A stretch of 23,574 bases of DNA from URNF01 sp045594105 (GTDB lineage: Bacteria; Bacillota; Clostridia; Oscillospirales; Acutalibacteraceae). The position numbers and the translations under genes are program-made. Below the pieces are notes generated by a model. That model had not been told where the DNA came from. It saw only the letters and a program-made list of their open reading frames with translations, and ran no database searches. The stretch is from contig JAZNXY010000124.1 in the NCBI GenBank assembly GCA_045594105.1, forward strand, positions 1-23,574, in the 5' to 3' direction. Positions 15,523 through 23,536 of this stretch are shown piece after piece (the first letter of the stretch is position 1; each line of letters opens with the position of its first letter).

Positions 15523-16149
15523 ATGCTTAAGAGAATGATAGAGGATATCCGCACGATCCGTGAACGGGATCCTGCGGCACGGTCAGCATTGGAAGTAATG
15601 CTGTTGTATAATGGCTATAAGGCCGTGCGTTCGCATCGTTTGGCGAACTTTTTTCAACGTCACGGCTTTCGGTTGCTTGCACGGTGGATTTCCCAACGAT
15701 GCGTTTGGCGCACCAATATCGAAATTCATCCCGCCGCAACCATTGGCAGACGGTTTTTTATTGACCACGGCACAGGCGTGGTTATTGGTGAGACCACCGA
15801 AATCGGCGACGATTGTACCATTTATCAGGGCGTAACCCTGGGAGGTACAGGCAAGGACAAGGGTAAACGTCATCCTACCCTCGGTAATCACGTGATGGTA
15901 GGCGCAGGTGCTAAAGTGCTTGGCCCCATTCATATCGGTAATAACGTGCGTATTGCGGCAGGTGCGGTGGTGCTCAGCGACATTCCCGATAACTGTACAG
16001 CGGTGGGTATTCCCGCAAAGGTTGTACGCCGCAACGGTGAAAAGGTGGAGGATCTCGACCAGATACACATTCCCGACCCTGTGGCACAGGAGCTCGAACG
16101 GCTCAACGATGCGGTTGAAAGCTTAAAACGGCAAATTGAAAACATTTAA
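15523..16149 (+). CDS. cysE: Serine O-acetyltransferase
   Basis: Transfers acetyl from acetyl-CoA to serine, giving O-acetylserine for cysteine synthesis; cytoplasmic. ATG 15523 is chosen because AGGGGG (15512-15517) stands 5 bases upstream and the earlier frame runs through the terminator hairpin. The 208-aa length fits the short Gram-positive type. The N-terminal helical part (about 1-65) is followed by left-handed beta-helix hexapeptide repeats with Asp81-His82 in FFIDHGTGVVIGET, then TIYQGVTLGGTGKDKGKRHPT. It is the first gene of the T-box unit, so it should be induced when tRNA-Cys is uncharged. No cysK is seen beside it. Confidence 0.95.
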   Translation: MLKRMIEDIRTIRERDPAARSALEVMLLYNGYKAVRSHRLANFFQRHGFRLLARWISQRCVWRTNIEIHPAATIGRRFFIDHGTGVVIGETTEIGDDCTIYQGVTLGGTGKDKGKRHPTLGNHVMVGAGAKVLGPIHIGNNVRIAAGAVVLSDIPDNCTAVGIPAKVVRRNGEKVEDLDQIHIPDPVAQELERLNDAVESLKRQIENI

Positions 16150-16167
16150 GTTTGGAGGAAATAGACT

Positions 16168-17571
16168 ATGGGTATCAAGCTGTTTAACACCATGACAAGA
16201 CAAAAGGAAGATTTTATTCCGATTGAAGAAGGGAAAGTACGGCTGTATGCGTGCGGCCCTACCGTATATAACTTCATTCACATCGGCAACGCACGTCCGC
16301 TGTGTATTTTTGACGTGCTGCGTCGTTATATGGAATGGCGTGGCTATGAGGTGAACTTTGTACAGAACTTTACCGATATTGATGATAAGATTATCCGTCG
16401 TGCGAATGAAGAGGGTACTACTTTTGACGTTATTTCCGAAAGATATATTGTGGAGTTTGAAACCGATGCGAGAGGCCTTGGTGTAAAGCCGGCGACCACC
16501 CATCCGCGTGCTACCGAAAATATCGATGAGATTCAAAGCATTATCGCAGGCCTTATTGAAAAGGACTATGCGTATGTTTCTGAGAACGGTGACGTGTATT
16601 TCCGCACCCGTAAGGATGCAGGATACGGTAAGCTGTCTCATCAGCCGATTGATGATCTGGAATCGGGTGCACGTATTGCTGTAGGTGAACAAAAGGAAGA
16701 TCCGCTGGACTTTGCTCTGTGGAAAGCGGCAAAGCCGGGTGAGCCGTTCTGGCCTTCTCCGTGGAGCGACGGCCGTCCCGGCTGGCATATCGAATGCTCC
16801 GCAATGGCACGCCGTTACCTCGGTGAGACCATTGATATTCACGGCGGCGGACAGGATTTGATTTTCCCGCACCACGAAAACGAAATTGCACAGAGCGAAT
16901 GCTGTAACGGTGTGCCGTTTGCACGCTACTGGATGCATAACGGTTACATCAACGTTGATAACAAGAAGATGTCCAAATCCTTGGGCAACTTCTTTACGGT
17001 GCGAGATGTGGCGGCAACCTACGGCTATGAACCGATTCGTTTCTTCCTCATTTCTTCTTCCTACCGCAGTCCTATTAACTATAATGCGGAGATTATCGAA
17101 CAGTCTGCGGCGGCACTTGACCGTTTGTATAATTGTAAAAACGGATTGGAATTTGCTGCTAAAAATGCACCTGCCGGCGAAGCGGATGCAGCGTTCCTGG
17201 AGAAGCTGGAAGCAAGACGCAATCAATTTATTGTTGCTATGGATGATGACCTGAATACCGCAGACGGTATTGCGGCTCTGTTTGAATTGGTGCGTGATAT
17301 CAACCTGATGCTTGCACCTGCGACCGCCACGCTGGGTACGGTTGAGGCGGCACAGAAGCTGTTTGGTGAGCTGTGTGATGTGCTGGGGCTTTTGTATTCC
17401 CGTGAAGCTGCTGGGGATGACGATGCGGAAATCGAAGCATTGATTGAAGCACGTGCTGTTGCCCGCAAAGAAAAAAACTGGGCAGAAGCGGACCGCATCC
17501 GTGATGAGCTCAAAGCGAAAAATATCATTCTTGAGGATACGCCTCAAGGTGTAAAATGGCATAGAGGATAA
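16168..17571 (+). CDS. cysS: Cysteinyl-tRNA synthetase
   Basis: Class I aminoacyl-tRNA synthetase that charges tRNA-Cys; cytoplasmic. At 467 aa it has the standard length. Visible are zinc ligands Cys29 (YACGPT) and Cys210 (IECSAM), HIGN at 38-41 (the HIGH box in its usual Firmicutes form), HGGGQDLIFPHHENE and KMSKS at 267-271. The DALR-type anticodon-binding region occupies the C-terminal part. GGAGGAA (16154-16160) lies 7 bases before ATG 16168, and the gene begins 18 bases after the cysE stop. Control by the Cys T-box is the expected feedback for this enzyme. Its stop lies 4 bases before the PfkB gene. Confidence 0.97.
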   Translation: MGIKLFNTMTRQKEDFIPIEEGKVRLYACGPTVYNFIHIGNARPLCIFDVLRRYMEWRGYEVNFVQNFTDIDDKIIRRANEEGTTFDVISERYIVEFETDARGLGVKPATTHPRATENIDEIQSIIAGLIEKDYAYVSENGDVYFRTRKDAGYGKLSHQPIDDLESGARIAVGEQKEDPLDFALWKAAKPGEPFWPSPWSDGRPGWHIECSAMARRYLGETIDIHGGGQDLIFPHHENEIAQSECCNGVPFARYWMHNGYINVDNKKMSKSLGNFFTVRDVAATYGYEPIRFFLISSSYRSPINYNAEIIEQSAAALDRLYNCKNGLEFAAKNAPAGEADAAFLEKLEARRNQFIVAMDDDLNTADGIAALFELVRDINLMLAPATATLGTVEAAQKLFGELCDVLGLLYSREAAGDDDAEIEALIEARAVARKEKNWAEADRIRDELKAKNIILEDTPQGVKWHRG

Positions 17572-17575
17572 AAAG

Positions 17576-18496
17576 ATGGTATATACAGTTACGTTAAACC
17601 CGTCTATTGACGTCACCTTGTGGACCGATGATTTGGACAGAGATGCGGTCAACCATATTTTAGATGAACGTCGTGAAGCAGGCGGCAAAGGCATCAACGT
17701 GTCCCGTGTGTTACGTTCCTTCGGCGTGGATAATCTGTGCGTAGCTTTGGCAGGTGAAGAGAACTTTTCCGAGTTTACCGAGTTCTTACAGCGTGCACAG
17801 CTGCGTTTTGAGCTGATGCGGGTTGGCGGTGCAGTACGTGAGAATCTCACTATCCGCTTTGCCGACCAGACGGTGAAGGTAAACCGCCGTGGACAGCCAC
17901 TGTCTCTGATTTTTCTCAGCACACTGATGACCTATCTCGAAACGCATATACATACAGGGGACATTGTGGTGTTTGCGGGCAGCTTGCCGGATGAAATGCG
18001 TGTGCAGGATTATATCGAACTGATGCTGGCGGCAAAACACGCAGGAGCCAGAGTGGTGGTGGACAGTGATTGTCTGACAGTAGCCGATTATGAGAGGGTA
18101 AAACCTTGGCTTATCAAACCCAATATCCACGAGCTGCAGCATATTGTCGGTGAAATCCTTGCTGACCGTGCGGCGATTGATGCCGCTGCAGCGAAACTGC
18201 GTAAAGCGGGTGTGGACAATATATTACTTACTCTGGGCGGCGACGGTATGCTGCTGTATTGCAATGACGGCATCATTCATGCTGCAGCACCCCGTGTGGA
18301 GGTGAAATCTACCGTTGGTGCGGGGGATAGTGCTCTGGCCGGCTTTATTGTGGCGACCGAAAAGGGACAGAATGTATCGGATCGCGTACGCCTTGCGTGT
18401 GCCTGCGGCACTGCTTGTGCGATGCAGGATGGCACGGGTGTGGCCACCGCCAAAACGGCTGAGCCGTTGTTTGAAGAAATCGTGATAAAGGAGTAA
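17576..18496 (+). CDS. PfkB-family sugar kinase, FruK/LacC-like
   Basis: Ribokinase-superfamily kinase of 306 aa, cytoplasmic; most like 1-phosphofructokinase (FruK) or tagatose-6-phosphate kinase (LacC). Support is VTLNPSIDVT at the N-terminus, GGKGINVSR (36-44), FAGSLPD, IKPNIHEL and GAGDS with catalytic Asp251 (248-252). It departs from typical FruK: the GFLGG-type loop near residue 60 reads ALAGEENF, and the usual TRxN is VRENLT, so the substrate should not be assumed. Start ATG 17576 lies 4 bases after the cysS stop, with a weak ribosome site (AGAGGA) inside cysS. No fructose PTS or DeoR/FruR gene is nearby. It sits within an apparent T-box operon between cysS and the copper genes. Confidence 0.85.
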   Translation: MVYTVTLNPSIDVTLWTDDLDRDAVNHILDERREAGGKGINVSRVLRSFGVDNLCVALAGEENFSEFTEFLQRAQLRFELMRVGGAVRENLTIRFADQTVKVNRRGQPLSLIFLSTLMTYLETHIHTGDIVVFAGSLPDEMRVQDYIELMLAAKHAGARVVVDSDCLTVADYERVKPWLIKPNIHELQHIVGEILADRAAIDAAAAKLRKAGVDNILLTLGGDGMLLYCNDGIIHAAAPRVEVKSTVGAGDSALAGFIVATEKGQNVSDRVRLACACGTACAMQDGTGVATAKTAEPLFEEIVIKE

Positions 18497-18501
18497 TTGT
18501 T

Positions 18502-18723
18502 ATGTTTTTTGCAAAAGAAGTTATTACCTTCGGTGTGGAAGATATGCATTGCGCACATTGCGTCGCCAAGGTTGTCGCTGCTTTGAAAGCGGTGAAGGGC
18601 GTTAAGAAGGCGGAAGCATCTATGGAAGAAAAAACCGCTACCGTTACTGTACGAGCGGGCAAAGTAGATGTTGAAATACTGAAAAATGCCGTCAGAGAAG
18701 CGGGCTTCGGAGTGACCGAATGA
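18502..18723 (+). CDS. copZ: Copper chaperone, heavy-metal-associated domain protein
   Basis: Single HMA domain of 73 aa with the Cu(I)-binding motif MHCAHC (Cys at residues 15 and 18) and the ferredoxin-like beta-alpha-beta pattern, ending in AGFGVTE. It should carry Cu(I) to the adjacent ATPase. AAAGGAG (18488-18494) overlaps the end of the kinase gene, and the stop overlaps the copA start (ATGA), so the two are co-translated. Sequence alone cannot exclude another soft metal, but the context supports copper. Confidence 0.93.
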   Translation: MFFAKEVITFGVEDMHCAHCVAKVVAALKAVKGVKKAEASMEEKTATVTVRAGKVDVEILKNAVREAGFGVTE

Positions 18724-20864
18724 GTACAACACAGAGAATAACGGTATTGGTGGGCGGTATGTCTTGCGTACGCTGTGCGGCGGCGGTGGAAAACGCTTTG
18801 AAGAGCGTGGATGGTATTGAAGCCGTCACCGTCAGTTATGCCGCTGGAAAAGCGGATATTGTTTGTGACTCCGCCTTGCCGTTAAAGAAGATACACAACA
18901 CCATAAAGCAAGCGGGATATACCGTGGTTGAAGACAAAGAAACGTTCCGCCGCAAGGAGTTGCGGCAGAACGTTTGGCTGTTTGTGTTCTCGGCGGTGCT
19001 TTCGTTGCCGTTTGCGCTGATGATGGTAACGATGTTTGCGGCACCGCATACGCGGCTGAATCATATTTTGCATAATGGCTGGCTGCAGTTTGCGTTGGCA
19101 ACCCCTGTGCAGTTTATAGCCGGTTGGCGATTTTATAAAGCCGCATTTTCTTCGCTGAAAAACCGCAGTCCCGGTATGGATTTGCTTGTGGCGACAGGTA
19201 CTACTGCGGCGTGGGGATACAGCACCTACGTATTGTTGACAAGCGGCGGCCACGTATACTTTGAAGGTGCGGCTATGGTCATTACCCTCGTTTTACTTGG
19301 CAGGGTATTGGAAACACGTGCCCATGCGAAAACCTCGGAGGCCATAGCACTGCTTTTACAGCTGCAGCCGCACTCGGCTACTGTGTGGCGGGATGCACAG
19401 TGGCAAACGGTATCCATAGATGCTGTGGTACAGGGTGACCGCCTTTTGATCAAAGCAGGGGAAACGGTGCCTGCCGACGGTGTGGTTATACTTGGTGACA
19501 GCCACGTCAATGAATCGATGCTGACAGGAGAAAGTATGCCGATTGCCAAGACGGTTGGTGACTCCGTTACAGGTGGTACAGTTAACGGTGAAGGTGTATT
19601 GGAAATGCAAGCGGCAGCGGTGGGGGAAGCCACCGTGTTGGCAGGTATTATCCGTATGGTAGAAACCGCCCAATCCTCTAAAGCACCCGTGCAACGTCTG
19701 GCAGATAAGATCGCTGCTTTTTTTGTACCTGCTGTGGCGGCGATAGCATTGGTCACCTTTGTTGGTTGGCTGATTGCAGGTGCGGGCGTGGAGAATGCTC
19801 TGCAGAACGCCGTTTCAGTGTTGGTGATTGCCTGCCCGTGCTCTTTGGGCTTGGCAACTCCGACGGCACTGATGGTTGGCATGGGTCGTGGCGCACGTAT
19901 GGGTATTTTACTGAAGAGTGCGGAGATACTGGAAAATGCTTGTCGCCTGAAAACAGTATTGTTGGATAAAACGGGTACGGTCACCGAGGGGAAGCCGAAG
20001 GTGACCGACGTTAAACCGGTTGCAGATATATCGGATGCTGTGCTTTTAGGTCTTGCTGCGGCAGTGGAAACCTATGCGGAACATCCGTTGGCACATGCGA
20101 TTTGCGAAAGCTATACCGCCCCGCTACCTCAAGCGGAAAAGGTTGAAACCGTGGTCGGTAACGGTGTTTCCGGTGTGCTGAACGGCAGAACGGTGCGGGT
20201 CGGTAAGGCGTCTTTCGTGTCGGATATACCGTTTACACATACTGATTGGGCCGAGGACAGACGCCGTGAAGGTAAAACGGTGGTGTTTGTGTCGGCAGAC
20301 GGCGTGCAGATGGGAATGTTAGCGATTGCAGACTCCATACACCCCGATTCTGCGGCAGCGATTGCGGATTTGAAGGTGCTTGGTATACAGGTGGTGATGC
20401 TTACCGGCGACCGTGAGGAAACCGCCGGGGCGGTTGCTGAAGCGGCAGGTATCCATACCGTCATAGCGCAGGTGCTGCCTGACCAAAAGGTTGCTGCGGT
20501 GATGCAGTATCGTGAAAAGGGACAAGCGGTCGGTATGGTAGGTGACGGTATCAATGATGCACCTGCTTTAGCGGCGGCAACTGTCGGTTTCGCGATGGGA
20601 AACGGTACGGCTGTGGCAATGGAAACAGGTGATGTGGTGCTGGTTGGCGGCTCTCTTGCCGCTTTGCCGCGTGCTATTCGTCTTTCGAAAGCGACCATGC
20701 GGAAAATCAAACAAAACCTGTTTTGGGCATTCTTTTATAACGTAATCGGCATACCGCTTGCTGCGTTTGGATGTTTAACACCTGTTATCGCAGGTGCGGC
20801 TATGGCGATGAGCTCGGTGACGGTGGTTACCAACTCGCTTTTACTGAAAAAATCAAAATTGTGA
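18720..20864 (+). CDS. copA: Cu(I)-translocating P-type ATPase
   Basis: P1B-type ATPase of 714 aa that exports Cu(I) across the cytoplasmic membrane. It has one N-terminal HMA domain with Cys16 and Cys19 (MSCVRC), the actuator TGES motif, CPC at 372-374, phosphorylated Asp416 in DKTGT, the HP signature (EHPLAHA) and the hinge GDGINDAP. The last two helices contain YN-x4-P (FFYNVIGIP) and MSS-x6-NS (MAMSSVTVVTNS), the residues diagnostic of Cu(I) transport rather than Zn/Cd. Many homologues have two HMA domains; here the second is supplied as the separate copZ gene. GGAG (18709-18712) inside copZ serves as ribosome site. A strong terminator follows. No CsoR or CopY operator was recognised upstream. 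Confidence 0.96.
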   Translation: MSTTQRITVLVGGMSCVRCAAAVENALKSVDGIEAVTVSYAAGKADIVCDSALPLKKIHNTIKQAGYTVVEDKETFRRKELRQNVWLFVFSAVLSLPFALMMVTMFAAPHTRLNHILHNGWLQFALATPVQFIAGWRFYKAAFSSLKNRSPGMDLLVATGTTAAWGYSTYVLLTSGGHVYFEGAAMVITLVLLGRVLETRAHAKTSEAIALLLQLQPHSATVWRDAQWQTVSIDAVVQGDRLLIKAGETVPADGVVILGDSHVNESMLTGESMPIAKTVGDSVTGGTVNGEGVLEMQAAAVGEATVLAGIIRMVETAQSSKAPVQRLADKIAAFFVPAVAAIALVTFVGWLIAGAGVENALQNAVSVLVIACPCSLGLATPTALMVGMGRGARMGILLKSAEILENACRLKTVLLDKTGTVTEGKPKVTDVKPVADISDAVLLGLAAAVETYAEHPLAHAICESYTAPLPQAEKVETVVGNGVSGVLNGRTVRVGKASFVSDIPFTHTDWAEDRRREGKTVVFVSADGVQMGMLAIADSIHPDSAAAIADLKVLGIQVVMLTGDREETAGAVAEAAGIHTVIAQVLPDQKVAAVMQYREKGQAVGMVGDGINDAPALAAATVGFAMGNGTAVAMETGDVVLVGGSLAALPRAIRLSKATMRKIKQNLFWAFFYNVIGIPLAAFGCLTPVIAGAAMAMSSVTVVTNSLLLKKSKL

Positions 20865-20865
20865 T

Positions 20866-20899
20866 AAAAAATACAGGTCAAAAGACCTGTATTTTTTAT
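20866..20899 (+). terminator. Intrinsic terminator after copA
   Basis: AAAAAATACAGGTC (20866-20879) pairs with its exact complement (20884-20897) around AAAA, ending in T6. Because of the A run it could also work from the other strand. It is the first strong terminator after the T-box. Confidence 0.92.
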
Positions 20900-20944
20900 T
20901 TCCGCCCATTTTCTTTGTTAAACCGCAAAAAACTGCGTTCCTAA

Positions 20945-20978
20945 TACGACAAAAACATCCTACAAGGTTGTGTATACT
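20945..20978 (+). promoter_or_regulatory. spoIIE promoter with Spo0A box
   Basis: TATACT (20973-20978) is a good sigma-A -10 box. The best -35 is ACGACA (20946-20951), at an over-long 21-bp spacing. Overlapping it is TACGACAAA (20945-20953), whose complement TTTGTCGTA differs from the 0A box TTTGTCGAA at one position. Bacillus spoIIE and spoIIG promoters have the same design: a 0A box at a misplaced -35, long spacer, sigma-A, activation by Spo0A~P. Predicted start near 20985. Confidence 0.75.
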
Positions 20979-21004
20979 GTAACCACAATATAACGGTGGT
21001 GAGG

Positions 21005-23338
21005 ATGTTGAAAGAAAAGGTATTGGCAGGGGTTGGCACACAGCTGTCTGTCGAAAAGGAAAAACATATAGGGATTGGTACGATGCGGGTTGTGACCGTG
21101 TTGTCATTTGTTTTGTTGGGCCTGATACTGCCGCACGGCAATATTTATGGCGTTACGGCACCGTTTGGTGTTAGTTTGGCGGCATCGGTGGACGGCGTCG
21201 GCTCTATGCTGGTGTACATAGCGGCTTTGGTTGGGTATTTACTGACAGGAGAAATGTCTGTGCCACTGCGCTATATGGCGGCGGTGGCGGTGGCAGGCGC
21301 TGTACATTGGACCTGCGGTGTGCTGCCGAATGTGCGGCATAATAAACTGTTTTCGCCCTTGCTGGCTTGCGGTGCTACGTGGGTGAGCGGCTTTTTGATG
21401 GGTGGTGCAGGCGGCTTTCTCGGGGTGCTGCTTACGTTGGCAGAAGGCATTACGGCAGGTGGTTTTGCGTACTTCTTTAAGGAAGCGTTTTCTTTTTTGG
21501 TCAAAACCCGCCGCCGTACAGCCATGACACTCCCCGAGCAAACAGGGTTTGTGCTGATTGGTGCAGCAACCCTTTTGGCTGTGTTTCCCTTGGAATACTT
21601 CTACATATCTGTCGGCAGAATTGCGGCGAGCATCCTTATCTTGTTGTTCGCCCGTGCGGGCCGTGAACAAAGCGGTGCTGCTGCGGGAACGGTACTCGGT
21701 GTGGCACTGATGCTTGCGATGCCTGACCGTCCGTATGCCGCTTTGAGCTTTGCGTTTGGCGGCTTGCTGGCAGGTGTGTTTTCTCGCTATGGGCGATTTG
21801 TCGTTGCCGGAGTGTATCTGATCGCCGGGGTACTGTTGTGTCTGACCGCTGTGGCGGATTTGCAGGCGGCGGTATGTATGTACGAAACGGTGGCGGCATG
21901 TGTGGTGTTTACGTTGTTGCCACGTTCGTTGGACAAGCTGTTGCGTCGCTTTTTGGCAAACGGACAACAGCTCCCTGCGGTGGAAGGTCTGCGTCGTTCC
22001 ATGACCATGAAGCTGGATGTGGCGGCTACCGCAATGCGTGAGGTGGCGGATACGGTGGATGCGGTATCTGAAAAGCTGTCACGTTACGGCGCACCGGATG
22101 TTCACACGATATACCGTCACGTAGAAGAAGCTGTCTGCCGAAATTGCAGCTTACATACGTTGTGTTGGGATGCGCAAACAGGGGAAGTCTTTCATACCTT
22201 GCAACAGCTGACCCCCATTTTGCGTGAAAAGGGGAAGGTGTTTACCGACGATTTTGCGGGGACCTTCAGCCGTACCTGTCGCCGTCCGTATGATGTGGCA
22301 AGGGAAATTAACAATGCGTATGACCGGTTTTTAGAGCGGGAAGGTGCGTGGTCACGTATAAGTGAGGTACGTGCGGTAGTCACCGAGCAGTTTAAGGATA
22401 CGGGAAACCTGTTGCGTGAAATAGGTGAGCGGTTTGAAGAGGGACAACGGGTAGATGCCGAAACGGCAGCAAGGGTGGTGGCACTTTGTGAGGATTTTGG
22501 TATGCCTGTAGAGGAGGCAGTGTGCCTGTTTGATCGTGATGACCGTCTGACGGTGGAACTTTTGGCAGAGGACGTAGCCGCTTGCACAGATGGTGGTCGT
22601 TGGTTGCGTGAAATGGAGATTTGCTGCGGCAGAGATTTTGCACGGCCGGTCCTTTTGCCGCTACAAGGCAAGACACGTATCACGTTGGTCGAAAAACCGC
22701 AATACTGTGTGACAATTGGCGTAGCACAGCATACCTGTACCGGCGAAAAACTGATTGGTGACGTGTGTGAGCAGTATGAAGACGGTGGTCATTCGGTGTT
22801 TATACTGAGTGACGGTATGGGCAGTGGCGGTCGTGCTGCGGTTGATGGTGCTTTGGCGGCGGGTATCTGTTCAAAATTGCTGCGTGCGGGCTTTACACCC
22901 GATACCGTGTTGAAAACGGTCAATACGGCACTGCTTGCGAAATCGGGGGATGAAACGCTGACTACGTTGGATATTATGCAAGCCGATTTGTTTACTGGCA
23001 AAGTCATTTTGTATAAGGCGGGTGCGGTCACGTCTTTGTTAAAGAGCGGAGGACGGGTATCCCGTATGGAAGCACCGTCTTTGCCTGTCGGTATTCTGCG
23101 GGATACGGGATTTGAAACAGTAAAGGATACACTGAAAGCGGGGGATACCCTTGTGATGATGAGCGACGGTATGCTTGCAGAGGGTGTAGCATGGATAGAA
23201 GAATATCTGAAAAGCAGCGACGCCTCTGCCGCAAACATGGCAAATGCATTACTCGAAAACGCATTGGCAAAGCAGAAGGATGCCGAGAGAATCGATGATA
23301 TGACGGTGGCGGTGATTCGCATTGCTGAGGCGGTTTGA
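21005..23338 (+). CDS. spoIIE: Stage II sporulation protein E, PP2C-type phosphatase
   Basis: Membrane serine phosphatase that dephosphorylates SpoIIAA, releasing sigma-F in the forespore, and acts with FtsZ at the asymmetric septum. ATG 21005 (GGTGGTGAGG immediately upstream) gives 777 aa; GTG 20996 and 20999 are alternatives with no ribosome site before them. The N-terminal region (to about 310) holds roughly ten hydrophobic helices, the middle (about 320-560) is a helical regulatory/FtsZ-interaction region containing a CxxC-rich stretch (CRNCSLHTLCW), and the PP2C domain spans about 570-777. Metal-binding acids are Asp603 in SDGMGSG, Asp721 in MSDGM and Asp764-Asp765 in DDMTV. Length is slightly below Bacillus SpoIIE (827). 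The gene stands alone between terminator and tRNA, as in many Clostridia. Confidence 0.95.
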   Translation: MLKEKVLAGVGTQLSVEKEKHIGIGTMRVVTVLSFVLLGLILPHGNIYGVTAPFGVSLAASVDGVGSMLVYIAALVGYLLTGEMSVPLRYMAAVAVAGAVHWTCGVLPNVRHNKLFSPLLACGATWVSGFLMGGAGGFLGVLLTLAEGITAGGFAYFFKEAFSFLVKTRRRTAMTLPEQTGFVLIGAATLLAVFPLEYFYISVGRIAASILILLFARAGREQSGAAAGTVLGVALMLAMPDRPYAALSFAFGGLLAGVFSRYGRFVVAGVYLIAGVLLCLTAVADLQAAVCMYETVAACVVFTLLPRSLDKLLRRFLANGQQLPAVEGLRRSMTMKLDVAATAMREVADTVDAVSEKLSRYGAPDVHTIYRHVEEAVCRNCSLHTLCWDAQTGEVFHTLQQLTPILREKGKVFTDDFAGTFSRTCRRPYDVAREINNAYDRFLEREGAWSRISEVRAVVTEQFKDTGNLLREIGERFEEGQRVDAETAARVVALCEDFGMPVEEAVCLFDRDDRLTVELLAEDVAACTDGGRWLREMEICCGRDFARPVLLPLQGKTRITLVEKPQYCVTIGVAQHTCTGEKLIGDVCEQYEDGGHSVFILSDGMGSGGRAAVDGALAAGICSKLLRAGFTPDTVLKTVNTALLAKSGDETLTTLDIMQADLFTGKVILYKAGAVTSLLKSGGRVSRMEAPSLPVGILRDTGFETVKDTLKAGDTLVMMSDGMLAEGVAWIEEYLKSSDASAANMANALLENALAKQKDAERIDDMTVAVIRIAEAV

Positions 23339-23378
23339 GTGAAAAATGAAACTTTTTTTCAAAAAATGAAAAAATTGC

Positions 23379-23407
23379 TTGACAAGTATGGTTCGTTTGG
23401 GTATAAT
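23379..23407 (+). promoter_or_regulatory. Perfect-consensus promoter of tRNA-Lys
   Basis: TTGACA (23379-23384), 17-bp spacer, TATAAT (23402-23407). All 12 positions match the sigma-A consensus, as expected for a stable RNA gene. Transcription should start near 23414, leaving a 5' leader of only about 10 bases. Confidence 0.95.
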
Positions 23408-23430
23408 AAGCAGGCGCTGAAACGAACCAT
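23388..23430 (+). repeat. 11-bp inverted repeat linking promoter spacer and tRNA 5' end
   Basis: ATGGTTCGTTT (23388-23398) is the exact reverse complement of AAACGAACCAT (23420-23430). The right arm consists of four leader bases plus the seven 5' acceptor-stem bases of the tRNA. The left arm lies between the -35 and -10 boxes and is not transcribed. Confidence 0.8.
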
Positions 23431-23499
23431 TAGCTCAGCCGGCAGAGCACCTGACTTTTAATCAGGGTGTCCGGAGTTCGAATCTCCGATGGTTCACCA
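23424..23499 (+). tRNA. tRNA-Lys (anticodon UUU)
   Basis: A 76-base tRNA including an encoded CCA. The acceptor stem GAACCAT (23424-23430) pairs with ATGGTTC (23489-23495), and discriminator A73 is at 23496. The D arm is GCTC/GAGC. The anticodon arm CCTGA/TCAGG encloses CTTTTAA, with anticodon TTT at 23457-23459. The T arm CGGAG-TTCGAAT-CTCCG is canonical. All stems are fully paired, so the gene looks functional. Confidence 0.98.
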
Positions 23500-23536
23500 A
23501 AAAATCCCCGACGTCTTTTGACGTTGGGGATTTTTT
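23500..23536 (+). terminator. Intrinsic terminator after tRNA-Lys
   Basis: AATCCCCGACGTC pairs with GACGTTGGGGATT (one G-T pair) around TTTT at 23516-23519, followed by more T (to 23536). The tRNA is therefore a single-gene unit. The last 38 bases of the window hold nothing I recognise. Confidence 0.9.

Noticed and set aside
18400..18501. Search for a CsoR or CopY operator or a separate promoter ahead of copZ.
   Set aside because: No TACAnnTGTA-type site, GC-rich CsoR dyad or reasonable -35/-10 pair was recognised; the region is coding sequence of the kinase gene.
23341..23372. A/T-rich stretch after spoIIE with TGAAA/TTTCA arms as a terminator.
   Set aside because: The possible stem is 5 bp with almost no G-C pairs. 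No convincing spoIIE terminator is visible before the tRNA promoter.
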